Source: JAMCRM01 sp041685075 (GTDB lineage Bacteria > Acidobacteriota > Terriglobia > Bryobacterales > Bryobacteraceae). Taken from it: 20,920 nucleotides of DNA. Each line of letters starts with the position of its first letter. The stretch's first letter is position 1. Where the stretch lies: contig JAWLGN010000067.1 in the NCBI GenBank assembly GCA_041685075.1, forward strand, positions 1 to 20,920. Direction: 5' to 3'. Made by a program: the position numbers and the translations under genes. This document shows positions 1-9,049 of this stretch, one piece after another. Below the pieces are notes generated by a model. That model worked only from the letters and a program-made list of their open reading frames with translations, was not told where the DNA came from and made no database searches.

Positions 1-3000
1 GTTGCCGCAGTGAGTGCGACGGCGGGTCCGGCGGCAGCCGCGGCCGGGAAGTCGATCGCCTGCGCCAATAAAGACGGCTCGTACACCTGCGTGTTGTTCG
101 GGTTGAATCAACAGACCATGCCCAACGGCGTGGCCGCGGTCGTCCGGGTCACACCGGCGGCGGCCGGCAGCGCTTCCATCGGAGTCGCCAACACGCTCGG
201 CGCCTCGCAGGATGGAACGGGCCTTGCAATTGCGGGCAACGGCGGCACTGTTTCGGTAACTTCGGGCGGCCCCGGCATCGGCCTGAGCGGATTGAGTTGC
301 AGCCCGCTCTCGCTCGGTTCCGGACAGAGTTCGTCGTGCACCGTAAGCCTCAGCGGTGCCGCGCCATCCGGAGGAATAGTGGTGAGCCTGGCTTCCAGCA
401 ATCCGCTGCTTTCCGCGCCCGCGCTGGTGACGGTAGCAGGCGGATCGGCATCCGCGGCATTCGCGGTGAAGGCGGGGACGATTCCCGCCGATCAGTCCGC
501 CACCTTGACCGCGACACTCGACGGCGTCTCCAGAACGGCTTCGTTCTCCCTGGCGGGCGACCGGGCGCCGGTTACCCTGTCATCGCTGCAATGCACTCCT
601 GCCAGCCTGACCGCCGGAGAGTCGAGCGTCTGCACCGTCGCCTTGAGCGAGCCGGCGCCGCCGGCGGGCGCCACGGTAGTGCTGGCCGCCGGTAGTGCGG
701 AGTTGGCGCTCCCCGCGTTTGTAGTGGTACCGGCCGGCAGCAGCACGGCGCAGTTCACCGTCACCGCGGGACCTGTGCAGTCGAACCACACCGTAGCGGT
801 TACCGCAAGCCTGAACGGCACGTCGAAGCCGGCCCCGATAACGCTACTCCCGGCGCCGGTGCAGTTCTCACTCTCCTGTAATCCAACCAGTCTGAGTTCG
901 GGACAGGTGAGCCTGTGCAAGATCACCCTGGCTCACGCGCCGGCCGGCCTGACGGTGATCGAACTTGCCAGCAGCAGCAGTGCGGTCCTGATCCCTCCTT
1001 CGGCCGTTATCCCCGGAGGCCAGAACTCCGTGAACTTCACGGCGGCTGCCGGGACCGTGACATCGGACGTTACCGCCACCATCACCGCCAGCTTCGCCGG
1101 CGTATCACAGTCGGTGGCGCTCACCATCGCGGCTCCGCCGGAGGTTCCGAAGATTTCCGCTCTCCAGTGCACCCCCCAAACTTTGAAAACCGGCGAGATG
1201 GCCAGTTGCACCGTGACGCTGACAGCGCCCGCGCCGGATGGGGGTCTCGCCGTCTCGCTGGCTTCCTCCAAGGAAGGGTTCATCATGCCGGAAACCGTCG
1301 AGATCCAGGCGGGACAACTGGCAGGCGCTTTCACCGTCAAGATTTGTGCCGTGACCAGCAACGAGACGGCGGTGATTACCGCGTCCGCCAATGAAAGCTC
1401 GCAGAGCGCCGTGCTGAACCTGGAGGCGCCTTCCGGCGACCTGGTATCGGTGGTATGCACTCCGACGACGCTCTCCAGCGGGCAGGTAAGCTTCTGCACC
1501 GTCACCCTGGCCAGGCCGGCTATGGAAATCACCCCCATAGCCCTGACCAGCAGCACCAATGCCCTGTTTGTCACCCCTACTGCGGTAGTTGCGCCCGCAT
1601 CGAACACCGTGCGGTTCACCGCGCTGGCGCTGCAGATCGAGGCCGACGATACCGCCACCATTACAGCGGCCATGAACGGGAGTTCCGTAAAGACCTCCCT
1701 CACCCTGAACGGCCCCGCGCAGGCCGCCCAGACCCTCTCCGCGCTCACCTGCGACAGTTCGACCGTAGTGGCCGGCGCCGGAACCCAGTGCACCGTCGAG
1801 CTGGCCGGAACCGCCGAGGAAGCGAGCGTAGTGCGGCTGGCGTCGGACAACCCGGGCATCAGGGTCCCCGAGGCCGTGGAAATCGCTCCGGGAACCGCCT
1901 CCGCACGCTTCAAGCTGAGCAGCCAGCCTACCGGCGAGGATGAGGAAAGCAGCATCGTCGCGGAGCTCGGAGAGAGTTCCCAAACCGCCACCGTGGGGCT
2001 GCGCGGATTGCAGCCGGCGGCGCTGGCTTGCCTCCCCAGAGTCCTCGGGCCCGGCGAAAGGGCCACTTGCGAACTCCGGCTGAACGCCTCCGGCGTGGAA
2101 GAACCCGTTACCCTCGCTCTCTCGACCAGCGGTTCGGGGCTGCGGCTCCCGGCATCGGTGACCACGCGGCCCGGACAGGCCACCCTCACCTTTGCCGTCG
2201 AAGCCGGCCCGGACTGCGGGCAAGAGACCGCAACCGTTGGCGCGCGCTTCGGAGACCACACCGCCGAGGATACGATCACAACCCTGGCCGCCGGCGCACC
2301 GGTCCTCACCCTGCCCGGCGACCAACTGGCGCGCTTCGGATCGCGGCTCGCCTTCACCGTTGCGGCTTCCGACGCATCGGGCCTGCCGGTGGAGCTTTCC
2401 GCCGATCTTCCCGAAGGGGCGCTCTTCGACCCACAATCGGGCTCGTTCACCTGGACGCCGGTTCAATCACAGCAGGGGCGGCACGAGGTCGTCTTCACCG
2501 CGCGGAATTCCGCCGGCGCCGTCTCTACCGGCAGCGTCGTGGTGGAAGTGGACGATGGAAAACCCGCCATCGAAAGCCTGCTCAACGGCGGCAGCCAGAG
2601 CAAAGAGGCCGTTTGCAGTCCCGGCGCTCGTGCCACGATTCTCGGGCGCTGGCTCTTCGAGGGCAATCAACCCGCGCTCGATCCCTCGGGCGCCTCGACC
2701 GGACTCGGGGGAACCCGGGTGAGCATCAACGGCCGATACGCACCGGTGCTGTATGCCTCACCGCGCCGCGTGGACTTCCTGTGCCCGGCGAGCGATGCCG
2801 GCGCCACGCTGGACATCGTGGTCGAGAACCAGGCCGGAGCGACCCAGCCGGCCGCGGCAGCGATGCAGGATGCCGCCCCCGGCATCCTGTCGCTGGACGG
2901 CTCCGGCCGCGGGCAGGGCCTGGTCTTCTTCTCCGGAACCTCGTCGCTCGCTGTCGCCCGTGATTACCGCGAGTTGGGGCAGCCGGCGCAGCCCGGCGAC

Positions 3001-3258
3001 CGCGTGTCGCTGCGCGCCACCGGTTTGGGCGGCGCCCTGGCGCCCGCTTCCATCTCGGTGGAGGTGGGCGGCGTTCCCGTCCCGGCGGATTCCATCGCGC
3101 CCGTCGCCGGAGCGGCCGGCATATACGAAATCATGGCCGCCATTCCGGCGGGGGTGGAAGGCGCGGCAGTCCCGGTGAGGCTGCGCGTCACCGCGCCCGG
3201 CGGGCGCCTGGTGGAGAGCAACGCGGTAACCATCGCGGTCGAGGGCGTGCGGCCGTGA
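1..3258 (+). CDS. Large exported Ig-repeat protein with cohesin-like N-terminal remnant and TIGR03437-like C-terminus (5' partial)
   Basis: The reading frame is open to the window edge, so the true start lies upstream; a GTG at 10 is only an internal candidate (numbering below counts it as residue 1). Residues ~10-88 look like the second half of a cohesin-type fold: a hydrophobic strand, an NGVAAVVRV strand, then an IGVAN..GAS strand and a closing GGTVSV. Seven Ig-like repeats of 93-98 residues follow, each starting C-X12-C-(T/K/E)-(V/I/L); the first cysteines are residues 97, 195, 290, 387, 483, 581 and 674. Residues ~764-850 resemble a putative-Ig (He_PIG) domain, with the GALFDPQSGSFTWTP motif. 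Residues ~855-1078 resemble the TIGR03437 C-terminal domain common in Solibacter proteins (NGGSQ start, A-P-V-L-Y-A-S and GDRVSLRATGLG motifs). Likely a surface or extracellular structural or adhesion protein; no catalytic domain is visible. The stop is 53 bp before the preferred start of the next gene, so co-expression is likely. Confidence 0.85.
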   Translation, partial: VAAVSATAGPAAAAAGKSIACANKDGSYTCVLFGLNQQTMPNGVAAVVRVTPAAAGSASIGVANTLGASQDGTGLAIAGNGGTVSVTSGGPGIGLSGLSCSPLSLGSGQSSSCTVSLSGAAPSGGIVVSLASSNPLLSAPALVTVAGGSASAAFAVKAGTIPADQSATLTATLDGVSRTASFSLAGDRAPVTLSSLQCTPASLTAGESSVCTVALSEPAPPAGATVVLAAGSAELALPAFVVVPAGSSTAQFTVTAGPVQSNHTVAVTASLNGTSKPAPITLLPAPVQFSLSCNPTSLSSGQVSLCKITLAHAPAGLTVIELASSSSAVLIPPSAVIPGGQNSVNFTAAAGTVTSDVTATITASFAGVSQSVALTIAAPPEVPKISALQCTPQTLKTGEMASCTVTLTAPAPDGGLAVSLASSKEGFIMPETVEIQAGQLAGAFTVKICAVTSNETAVITASANESSQSAVLNLEAPSGDLVSVVCTPTTLSSGQVSFCTVTLARPAMEITPIALTSSTNALFVTPTAVVAPASNTVRFTALALQIEADDTATITAAMNGSSVKTSLTLNGPAQAAQTLSALTCDSSTVVAGAGTQCTVELAGTAEEASVVRLASDNPGIRVPEAVEIAPGTASARFKLSSQPTGEDEESSIVAELGESSQTATVGLRGLQPAALACLPRVLGPGERATCELRLNASGVEEPVTLALSTSGSGLRLPASVTTRPGQATLTFAVEAGPDCGQETATVGARFGDHTAEDTITTLAAGAPVLTLPGDQLARFGSRLAFTVAASDASGLPVELSADLPEGALFDPQSGSFTWTPVQSQQGRHEVVFTARNSAGAVSTGSVVVEVDDGKPAIESLLNGGSQSKEAVCSPGARATILGRWLFEGNQPALDPSGASTGLGGTRVSINGRYAPVLYASPRRVDFLCPASDAGATLDIVVENQAGATQPAAAAMQDAAPGILSLDGSGRGQGLVFFSGTSSLAVARDYRELGQPAQPGDRVSLRATGLGGALAPASISVEVGGVPVPADSIAPVAGAAGIYEIMAAIPAGVEGAAVPVRLRVTAPGGRLVESNAVTIAVEGVRP

Positions 3259-3311
3259 CGCGCCCTCGGTTCTCCGGCTATGCGAGGTCAAGCTATCTAG
3301 CGGTTAGGAAC

Positions 3312-6300
3312 ATGAAACAGCTTCTTTTTGCGTCGATTCTCCTTGTCGTGCCCGGGTTCGCCGAAGTGAACGTGCCGTTGACCGTTCAGGAGGCCATCTA
3401 TCCCGGAAGCGTTGCCGGGGTTGCCAGGACTCTCGACCCGGTAACCGTGGGTGTCCCGCTGCCGGACGACGAATCCACCGGCACGACGGACCTGAACCGT
3501 CTCACTTTGAGCGGAGCTACCGTGGGACAGTTCCGGGTGCTCGGCCGATGGCCTTCGGGGCGCATCAAGTGGGTGCTGGTCGATACCCAGGCCAGCCTCG
3601 CCGCCGGTCAGGCCAACACCGGCATTGCGCTGCGCGACGGCGGCTCCGGCAATTTCGGCGGGCCCGACCTCGCTACCGACGACGGCGCAACCATCACGGT
3701 AAACACCGGTACCGCTACGTTCACGATCCGGAAGGCGCGCTTCAATGTCCTCGACCGCGTCGTCGTGGGCGACCGCACGCTGGTCACCAGCGGTTCGTCC
3801 GAGGGGCTGGTGGTCAACGGCCCTCCCCCCGGCCAAACCACCTGCCCTCCGTGCACCACGGTCTATTCCTCGGCGAACGATCCGAACTCGACGGCCGTCA
3901 TCGAAGAGAACGGACCCGCGAAAGCGGTCATCAAGGCTACGGGGCGCCACGTCGATGCGTCCGGATTTGCTTACCTCCAGTTCACCGTGAGGATGTACTT
4001 CTATAAGGACAAGTCCTGGCTGAAGATCACCTCGATACTGCGGAACGCGGAGTACGGCAAATCCAACACCTTTGCGACCGCATACAAGGGCCACCAGGGA
4101 TATGAAATCCGCGTCCGGCCCAGCCTCGGCGGCCCGCTCAGTTATGCGATCGCCAACCACACGTCATCTCCCACTACCGGAACGGTTTCCGGCAGCGAGA
4201 GCGTTTACCTTTTCCAGGGCGATTCCGACCTGATGAAGGACACCAGGAACGGCTGCGGTTACGGCTGCGTTCCTTACACGACCGATCCCGGCTACCGCCT
4301 CGTCGCGAATGGAGGCGTCGTGATGAGCGGCTCGAAAACGGAGTACCCGGAAGGCTGGGCGGACATCCGCGACGCAAGCGGCGCCGGCCTCCAGATCGGC
4401 GTCTACCAGATGGCGGCCTACGGGCCGAAATCGCTGGAGTTCAACGCGGGAGGCACGGACGTTCGCATCGGCATCTTCGCCCGGCAGAACGGCAAGCCCA
4501 TCTATCAGGCCTGGCCTCAATGGAGCATCTACGACGCGTTTCTGAACTTCCACTCCTCCGCGCTGGCTTCGCCCGCCGACGAGTTTCTGAAATTCCAGCA
4601 CTACCTCACCGGCAGGGCGCACCTCACGCACTACAACCAGGCCCGCGTCTTTCCCTACCCCCTGGTCGACCCTCAGGTGGAGGACGACTACTATAAGAGC
4701 CTGGCGAAAACGGCCAACCCCGCGGTCAGCGCCAGCCGCGCATGCTGTCTTCAGGATCTCGGCACCGCCGACACCTACAACAATCCGCTCTACGCCACCA
4801 TGGCCTACAACTGGTCTGCGGGCGGCGGCGGCAACCAGTCGGAGTTTCGCTGGTCGTACCTTCTGAATTTCCTTACACGGGGCATGACCGGCCGTTATCT
4901 GTTGGCGGCGCACTTCTACCGCTTCCAGGCAGCCCTCGCGTGGGCGCATTCCGACGGCTTCGACTGGCGCGACCGCCCCGGATTCGGCTCGGTATCCCCT
5001 CCCGCCGAGTTGGACGGCTTCGGCTTTCCAAACGCCCAGTCCGCCAATGCCTCCCTCTCCTTCCGCAACTGGGTGGATCAGGAGCATGGACACTGGTACG
5101 GCATGCCGGACTTCTATTTCATGAGCGGCGACGAAACCATCCGCGATGCGATGCTCGACGGCACCAAAGATTGGTATCTCAATAACCAGACCTACCAGAG
5201 CGGGATGAGCCGCGGGCTGTGGAACACCCGTGCGGTTGGCATCCAATTGATGGGTGCGGCACGCTTCGCCACATTTCTGGCGTCCATAGGGGATCCGGAT
5301 ACCCAGGGTGTGCTGGCGCAGGCGAGGAACAGCTTCAACATTCAGGTGAAACCGGATCTCTGCATGTCCGGGTTCCCAGAAGGTTGTTCCTTTGGCCCCG
5401 TTGGAGGCCCCTGGACGGTTCAAGGCATCAGCCGAACCCGTGGTGTACATCACACGGCTCGCGGCGGCATCGCCAAACTCTGCGGGGCGTCTGGGGTATG
5501 GCGCGCCAATGGCCCCTTCCAGACCTCCATTCTGGCTCAGGGCATTTGGGAACTGCGCGAGGCCATGGGCCCGCAGTGGCAAGACTACGGCCTGGCTCTC
5601 GACCTGGCCTACGGGCTCAGCGAGTGGACCCTCACCGAGGGATTTGGCTGGGACGGCACCAACCAATGGAAAACCAACGGATTCCGCTACTACATGGCCC
5701 TGGATGCGCCGAACGGTTGCGATACGCAGTATTTCCCAGTGAGAGATAACCAAACGGTCTGGTTCCCCTTCTGGCTGAAGCACGCCGTCACCGGCAAGAC
5801 CGATTGGGAGCCCCAGTTCCGGCTCGCGATGCAGCGGTTGATCGCGGCCACCGGTATGAGAACCGCCGAGTTCGGCCAGTACAATATCGGCGCGGTCATC
5901 GAACGGGCGGTCAACCCCGGAACGGCGGTGCTCACCGATGTACCCGTCACCGGAGTGATGGACAACGGCGGCGGCTCCTACACCATCTCATGGACGGCAC
6001 CGGAAAACGCGCAAAGCTACCGCATTAAATGGGGGCCGAAGCGCATTGTCGACTGGATCGGCTTCGATCCCGCCACCAATACTTTTACCGGCGATCCGGC
6101 GAACACGATGAACTGGTTTGCCGCCACAGATGCCGCGAACGTTCCCGCTCCCGGCACGCCGGGCCAGACCCAGAGCATCACCATTGCCACCGGCCTCAGC
6201 GGTCTGAACGCGGCGAACTTCTCCGTAAGGGCCTGGGTCGGCGGTGAACCCGGAGAAGGGGGACCCGTCGTTCCAACCGGCTCCCTCACGCTCGTCAGTG

Positions 6301-8153
6301 GAGACGGCCAGACCGGCAGCCCCGGACAGGCCCTCCCGAATCCGCTCATTGTCCGGGTGACGGACCCCGAGGGCAAGCCGAAACCCGGAGTGACCGTTAC
6401 CTTCGCCATCACCGCGGGCGGCGGCTCGCTCTCGGCGGCGCAGGCAAGTACCGATAACGACGGGTTCGCCTTCACCATCCTGACGCTGGGGCCCGAGGCC
6501 GGGGCGAACCAGGTCGTAGCCTCTGCGGATACGCTGGCCGGAAGCCCCGTCATCTTCACAGCGAACGCTACGGTGGAGACCGGGACGGAGGCCAATCTCA
6601 TTCTGGTGAGCGGCGACCATCAGTCCGGCAGGGTCGGGCAACCGCTTGCGGCCCCCTTCGTCGTGAAGGTAACCGACGCCAACGGCCGTCCGGTTTCGGG
6701 CGTCAGCGTGAGCTTCACCCTCAGCGCGGGTAGTGGCGCCCTGGAACCGCCGGTGGCGGCCACGGACTCCGAAGGCCGCGCCGCTACCCGCCTGACCTTG
6801 GGGCCGGTTGCCGGAACCCACACCGTGCTGGCCTCCTCGGGCACCCTGGCTGGAAGCCCCATCACGTTCACTGCAACTGCCATCGACGGCGATTTGCCCA
6901 CCGGGATCACCTGGAAGAAGCCGGCCGCGGCGGGGAATTGGCCCGGCTATAACGGATACCTGTCGATTCACTACGACCCCGTGTCCCAGCAGACCATTCT
7001 GTATGGCGTCACCAGCGCTTCGAAGAGCATCTACTCCACCGATCTGTACTTCTACAACGCGGCCGCAAATACCTGGACCCGCCTGCCGGGAACGGGCAGC
7101 AAAACCAGCGTCTGCCATCCGGGCAGCGACACCTGGCCCGCCGACCGCCATCCCATATGGCACATGGCGGTAGACACCAAGCGGAACGTGCTATGGCTGC
7201 ACGGAGGCGTCTGCGGCGGCGACGATCTCTACGATACCTGGTACCTGAAGTTGAACGCGAACCCGCTCGACAATACCTGGCACAAGGTCCCCACGACTCA
7301 AAGCCGTCCCTACTACATGGCGGCTACGATCTACGATCCCGAGAACGACGTGCTCTTCTCCTACGGCTACGACGGCAGGGCGGGGACGCGCAATAACTGG
7401 GTGTTCTGCAGCACAATGGGTAATCCCACCCCCGGGGTGCCCACCGCCGAGCAAAGCGCGGCCGGTTGCGTTGTTCCGGACGACTGGAACGAAGTGCAGG
7501 TGGCCGGCGGAGTTCAGCCGCCCGGATCGATGTTTCCCGCCATGGTCTACGATCCGGTTACGAAGAAAGCCATCCTCTTCGGCGGGTGGCAGGGGTACAA
7601 AGGCATCCGGCAGAACCAGGTCTGGGCCTACGACGTTCCCACCAGAACATGGACCCAGAAGGCGCTCTCCACCACTCCGCCTCCCATGGACGCCTCAGCC
7701 TACATTCCCCTTCCGGCCTTGGCCTACAATTCGGCTACTAACAAAATCGTCTATCACCAGACCGGCAACACGCCGGCGGATTGGGAATACGACCCGGTTG
7801 CCGATACCTGGACCAGGCTGCCCTCCCAGGGAGTTGGAGCGACACGGCCCCAGGCAATGACCTATGATGCCGCCCATAACGCCCTGATCGGCTTCAACCA
7901 GGGATCCAGCAGCACCAAGTCCGAGGTCTGGGTCGGGATGCTCTCCACGTCCGGCGGCGCCCCCGCAAATTTGTGCGACCTGAACGGCAGCGGCGGCGTG
8001 GATGCGCTGGACGTGCAGATTGCCATCCACCAGATTCTCGGGGTGACCCAGTGCGGAAGCGCCGACCTGAATAGGGACGGCAAGTGCACTGTAGTTGATC
8101 TGCAGCGGGTGGTCAAGTCGAGCCTCGGCGGGTCGTGCCAGGCCGAACCGTAA
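3312..8153 (+). CDS. Multidomain exported protein: PcRGLX/YetA-like lyase region, FN3, two Big_1-like Ig, Kelch propeller, C-terminal dockerin
   Basis: The preferred start is ATG 3312: it gives a clean signal peptide (MKQLLFASILLVVPGFA) and has AGGA just upstream; a GTG at 3255 would add 19 residues with no signal character. The product is 1613 aa. Residues ~20-280 resemble the RIFT-barrel domain of PcRGLX/YetA-like proteins (VGVPLP, then RVLGRWPSGRIKWVLVD). Residues ~410-870 are aromatic and helical, with QEHGHWYGMPDFYFMSGDE and RGLWNTRAVGIQLMGAARF, like an alpha/alpha toroid. After it come FN3 (~875-976), two Big_1/invasin-like Ig domains (~988-1086 and ~1094-1189), a Kelch or galactose-oxidase-type propeller (~1197-1549, repeated D-P/A-T-N-T-W-T-R-L-P) and a dockerin (~1554-1605). 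PcRGLX is an exo-rhamnogalacturonan lyase family, so a glycan lyase is the best guess, but I cannot identify catalytic residues and substrate is unknown. Confidence 0.8.
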   Translation: MKQLLFASILLVVPGFAEVNVPLTVQEAIYPGSVAGVARTLDPVTVGVPLPDDESTGTTDLNRLTLSGATVGQFRVLGRWPSGRIKWVLVDTQASLAAGQANTGIALRDGGSGNFGGPDLATDDGATITVNTGTATFTIRKARFNVLDRVVVGDRTLVTSGSSEGLVVNGPPPGQTTCPPCTTVYSSANDPNSTAVIEENGPAKAVIKATGRHVDASGFAYLQFTVRMYFYKDKSWLKITSILRNAEYGKSNTFATAYKGHQGYEIRVRPSLGGPLSYAIANHTSSPTTGTVSGSESVYLFQGDSDLMKDTRNGCGYGCVPYTTDPGYRLVANGGVVMSGSKTEYPEGWADIRDASGAGLQIGVYQMAAYGPKSLEFNAGGTDVRIGIFARQNGKPIYQAWPQWSIYDAFLNFHSSALASPADEFLKFQHYLTGRAHLTHYNQARVFPYPLVDPQVEDDYYKSLAKTANPAVSASRACCLQDLGTADTYNNPLYATMAYNWSAGGGGNQSEFRWSYLLNFLTRGMTGRYLLAAHFYRFQAALAWAHSDGFDWRDRPGFGSVSPPAELDGFGFPNAQSANASLSFRNWVDQEHGHWYGMPDFYFMSGDETIRDAMLDGTKDWYLNNQTYQSGMSRGLWNTRAVGIQLMGAARFATFLASIGDPDTQGVLAQARNSFNIQVKPDLCMSGFPEGCSFGPVGGPWTVQGISRTRGVHHTARGGIAKLCGASGVWRANGPFQTSILAQGIWELREAMGPQWQDYGLALDLAYGLSEWTLTEGFGWDGTNQWKTNGFRYYMALDAPNGCDTQYFPVRDNQTVWFPFWLKHAVTGKTDWEPQFRLAMQRLIAATGMRTAEFGQYNIGAVIERAVNPGTAVLTDVPVTGVMDNGGGSYTISWTAPENAQSYRIKWGPKRIVDWIGFDPATNTFTGDPANTMNWFAATDAANVPAPGTPGQTQSITIATGLSGLNAANFSVRAWVGGEPGEGGPVVPTGSLTLVSGDGQTGSPGQALPNPLIVRVTDPEGKPKPGVTVTFAITAGGGSLSAAQASTDNDGFAFTILTLGPEAGANQVVASADTLAGSPVIFTANATVETGTEANLILVSGDHQSGRVGQPLAAPFVVKVTDANGRPVSGVSVSFTLSAGSGALEPPVAATDSEGRAATRLTLGPVAGTHTVLASSGTLAGSPITFTATAIDGDLPTGITWKKPAAAGNWPGYNGYLSIHYDPVSQQTILYGVTSASKSIYSTDLYFYNAAANTWTRLPGTGSKTSVCHPGSDTWPADRHPIWHMAVDTKRNVLWLHGGVCGGDDLYDTWYLKLNANPLDNTWHKVPTTQSRPYYMAATIYDPENDVLFSYGYDGRAGTRNNWVFCSTMGNPTPGVPTAEQSAAGCVVPDDWNEVQVAGGVQPPGSMFPAMVYDPVTKKAILFGGWQGYKGIRQNQVWAYDVPTRTWTQKALSTTPPPMDASAYIPLPALAYNSATNKIVYHQTGNTPADWEYDPVADTWTRLPSQGVGATRPQAMTYDAAHNALIGFNQGSSSTKSEVWVGMLSTSGGAPANLCDLNGSGGVDALDVQIAIHQILGVTQCGSADLNRDGKCTVVDLQRVVKSSLGGSCQAEP
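7972..8142 (+). other. Dockerin-type domain encoded at the 3' end of the lyase-like gene
   Basis: Two calcium-loop repeats are visible: DLNGSGGVDALD (D1, N3, S5, D9, D12) and DLNRDGKCTVVD (D1, N3, D5, D12). Each is followed by a short hydrophobic helix (VQIAIHQIL and LQRVVKSSL). This is the type I dockerin layout, although such domains in non-cellulosomal bacteria need not bind a scaffoldin. Three cysteines flank or interrupt the loops, which suggests the domain works outside the cytoplasm. Confidence 0.8.
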
Positions 8154-8163
8154 TCCGCCTGGT

Positions 8164-8178
8164 GCGGGCGCTGCCCGC
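8164..8178 (+). repeat. Small perfect hairpin downstream of the lyase-like gene
   Basis: GCGGGC-GCT-GCCCGC forms a six-pair stem with a three-base loop, extendable by one T-A pair. No T-tract follows, so it is not by itself a typical terminator. It sits 11 bases after the stop and may protect the transcript end or assist the stronger hairpin at 8203. Confidence 0.4.
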
Positions 8179-8202
8179 AATCTGCTTACGCTGAACGGCT
8201 TT

Positions 8203-8241
8203 GCGGCCGGCGCCCCGCAGCGGGTGCCGGCCGCTTTCTTT
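8203..8241 (+). terminator. Rho-independent terminator after the two large exported proteins
   Basis: The left arm 8203-8213 (GCGGCCGGCGC) pairs with 8224-8234 (GTGCCGGCCGC) over 11 pairs with one G-U. The loop can add a three-pair CCG/CGG extension. The right arm runs directly into TTTCTTT at 8235-8241. On the opposite strand no T-rich tail follows, so it should work mainly for the + strand transcript. The tail overlaps the last codon of the convergent regulator gene. Confidence 0.7.
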
Positions 8242-9049
8242 AGCCGCACTCCTCTCGTTGCCCGGAGCGAATCTCCGCGCCCAACATCTCCGAAACGCGA
8301 TCCGCGGCGCGGCAGAGATCCTCCGCCAGCGGCCGTATTCGCTCATCCGAGATCTGCTCCACCGTCCCCATCACGCTCAGCGCCGCGCAGGGATACCCCC
8401 GCACATCGAAAATCGGCGCCCCCAGGCAGCGATAGCCGATCATGTTTTCCTCGTTATCCAGGGCGTAGCCCCGGTGCCGGGTGGCCGCCAGTTCGGTGCT
8501 GATTTTCCGCGGCGAGATAATGGTGTTCTCGTTGTGCGGGAACAATGCATGCGACCGGAGCATCTCCTCGACCAGCGATTCCGGCAGGTATGCGGCCAGC
8601 GCCTTCCCGAGGGCGGTGCAGTGCCACGCCATCCGCTGGCCCTGGAACGTAACGGTCTTCGTCGTCGCCGGCGCCGCCTGCGCGGCTATCGTCACCTGGT
8701 CGCCGTCCAGCACGCCGAGTTGCACGGCCATGCCGCTGCGCTGCATCAGCACGCGCATGGGGCGCGCGGCGCGCTCCGTCAGGCTGGTGGCGGTTAACGC
8801 CTGGCTCGATAACCTCATCAACCGCGGGCCCGGCATAAACGTGCCCCGAGCGCTCGTCCGCTGCACGAACCCGCACCGCTCCAGGGTCAGCAGCAACGCG
8901 TGCAGGGAGCTGCGCGGGTAAGGCAACTGCCGCGTAATATGTGTAAACTTCAACCCGCTCCTGGCACTGGCGATTCTCTCCAGCACCTCTAACGCCCGCG
9001 CCGCGGACGGTAGGGAGCGAGTTTTCCAATGATCCGGAGCTGTTGCCAT
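8240..9049 (-). CDS. IclR-family transcriptional regulator
   Basis: The 269-aa product has the usual IclR length and plan. Residues ~12-75 form the N-terminal winged helix-turn-helix (SAARALEVLERIA, then LPYPRSSLHALLLTLERCGFV). Residues ~88-262 form the effector-binding domain, including the family signature GQRMAWHCTALGKALAAYLP and a second stretch KISTELAATRHRGYALDNEE, ending in the conserved GAPIFD..G and ALSV strands. The start at 9049 is supported by a strong ribosome binding site, GGAGGGGG on the - strand at 9053-9060. The gene is divergent from the TonB receptor operon with a 190-bp shared control region, so it probably regulates that operon and itself. IclR proteins often sense small acids such as uronate-derived 2-keto-3-deoxygluconate (KdgR) or aromatics; the ligand here is unknown. 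Confidence 0.93.
   Translation of the reverse strand: MATAPDHWKTRSLPSAARALEVLERIASARSGLKFTHITRQLPYPRSSLHALLLTLERCGFVQRTSARGTFMPGPRLMRLSSQALTATSLTERAARPMRVLMQRSGMAVQLGVLDGDQVTIAAQAAPATTKTVTFQGQRMAWHCTALGKALAAYLPESLVEEMLRSHALFPHNENTIISPRKISTELAATRHRGYALDNEENMIGYRCLGAPIFDVRGYPCAALSVMGTVEQISDERIRPLAEDLCRAADRVSEMLGAEIRSGQREECG

Noticed and set aside
933..2450. A 505-codon antisense frame opposite the Ig-repeat protein
   Set aside because: It mirrors the repeats on the other strand, has no domain, and lacks a believable start context.
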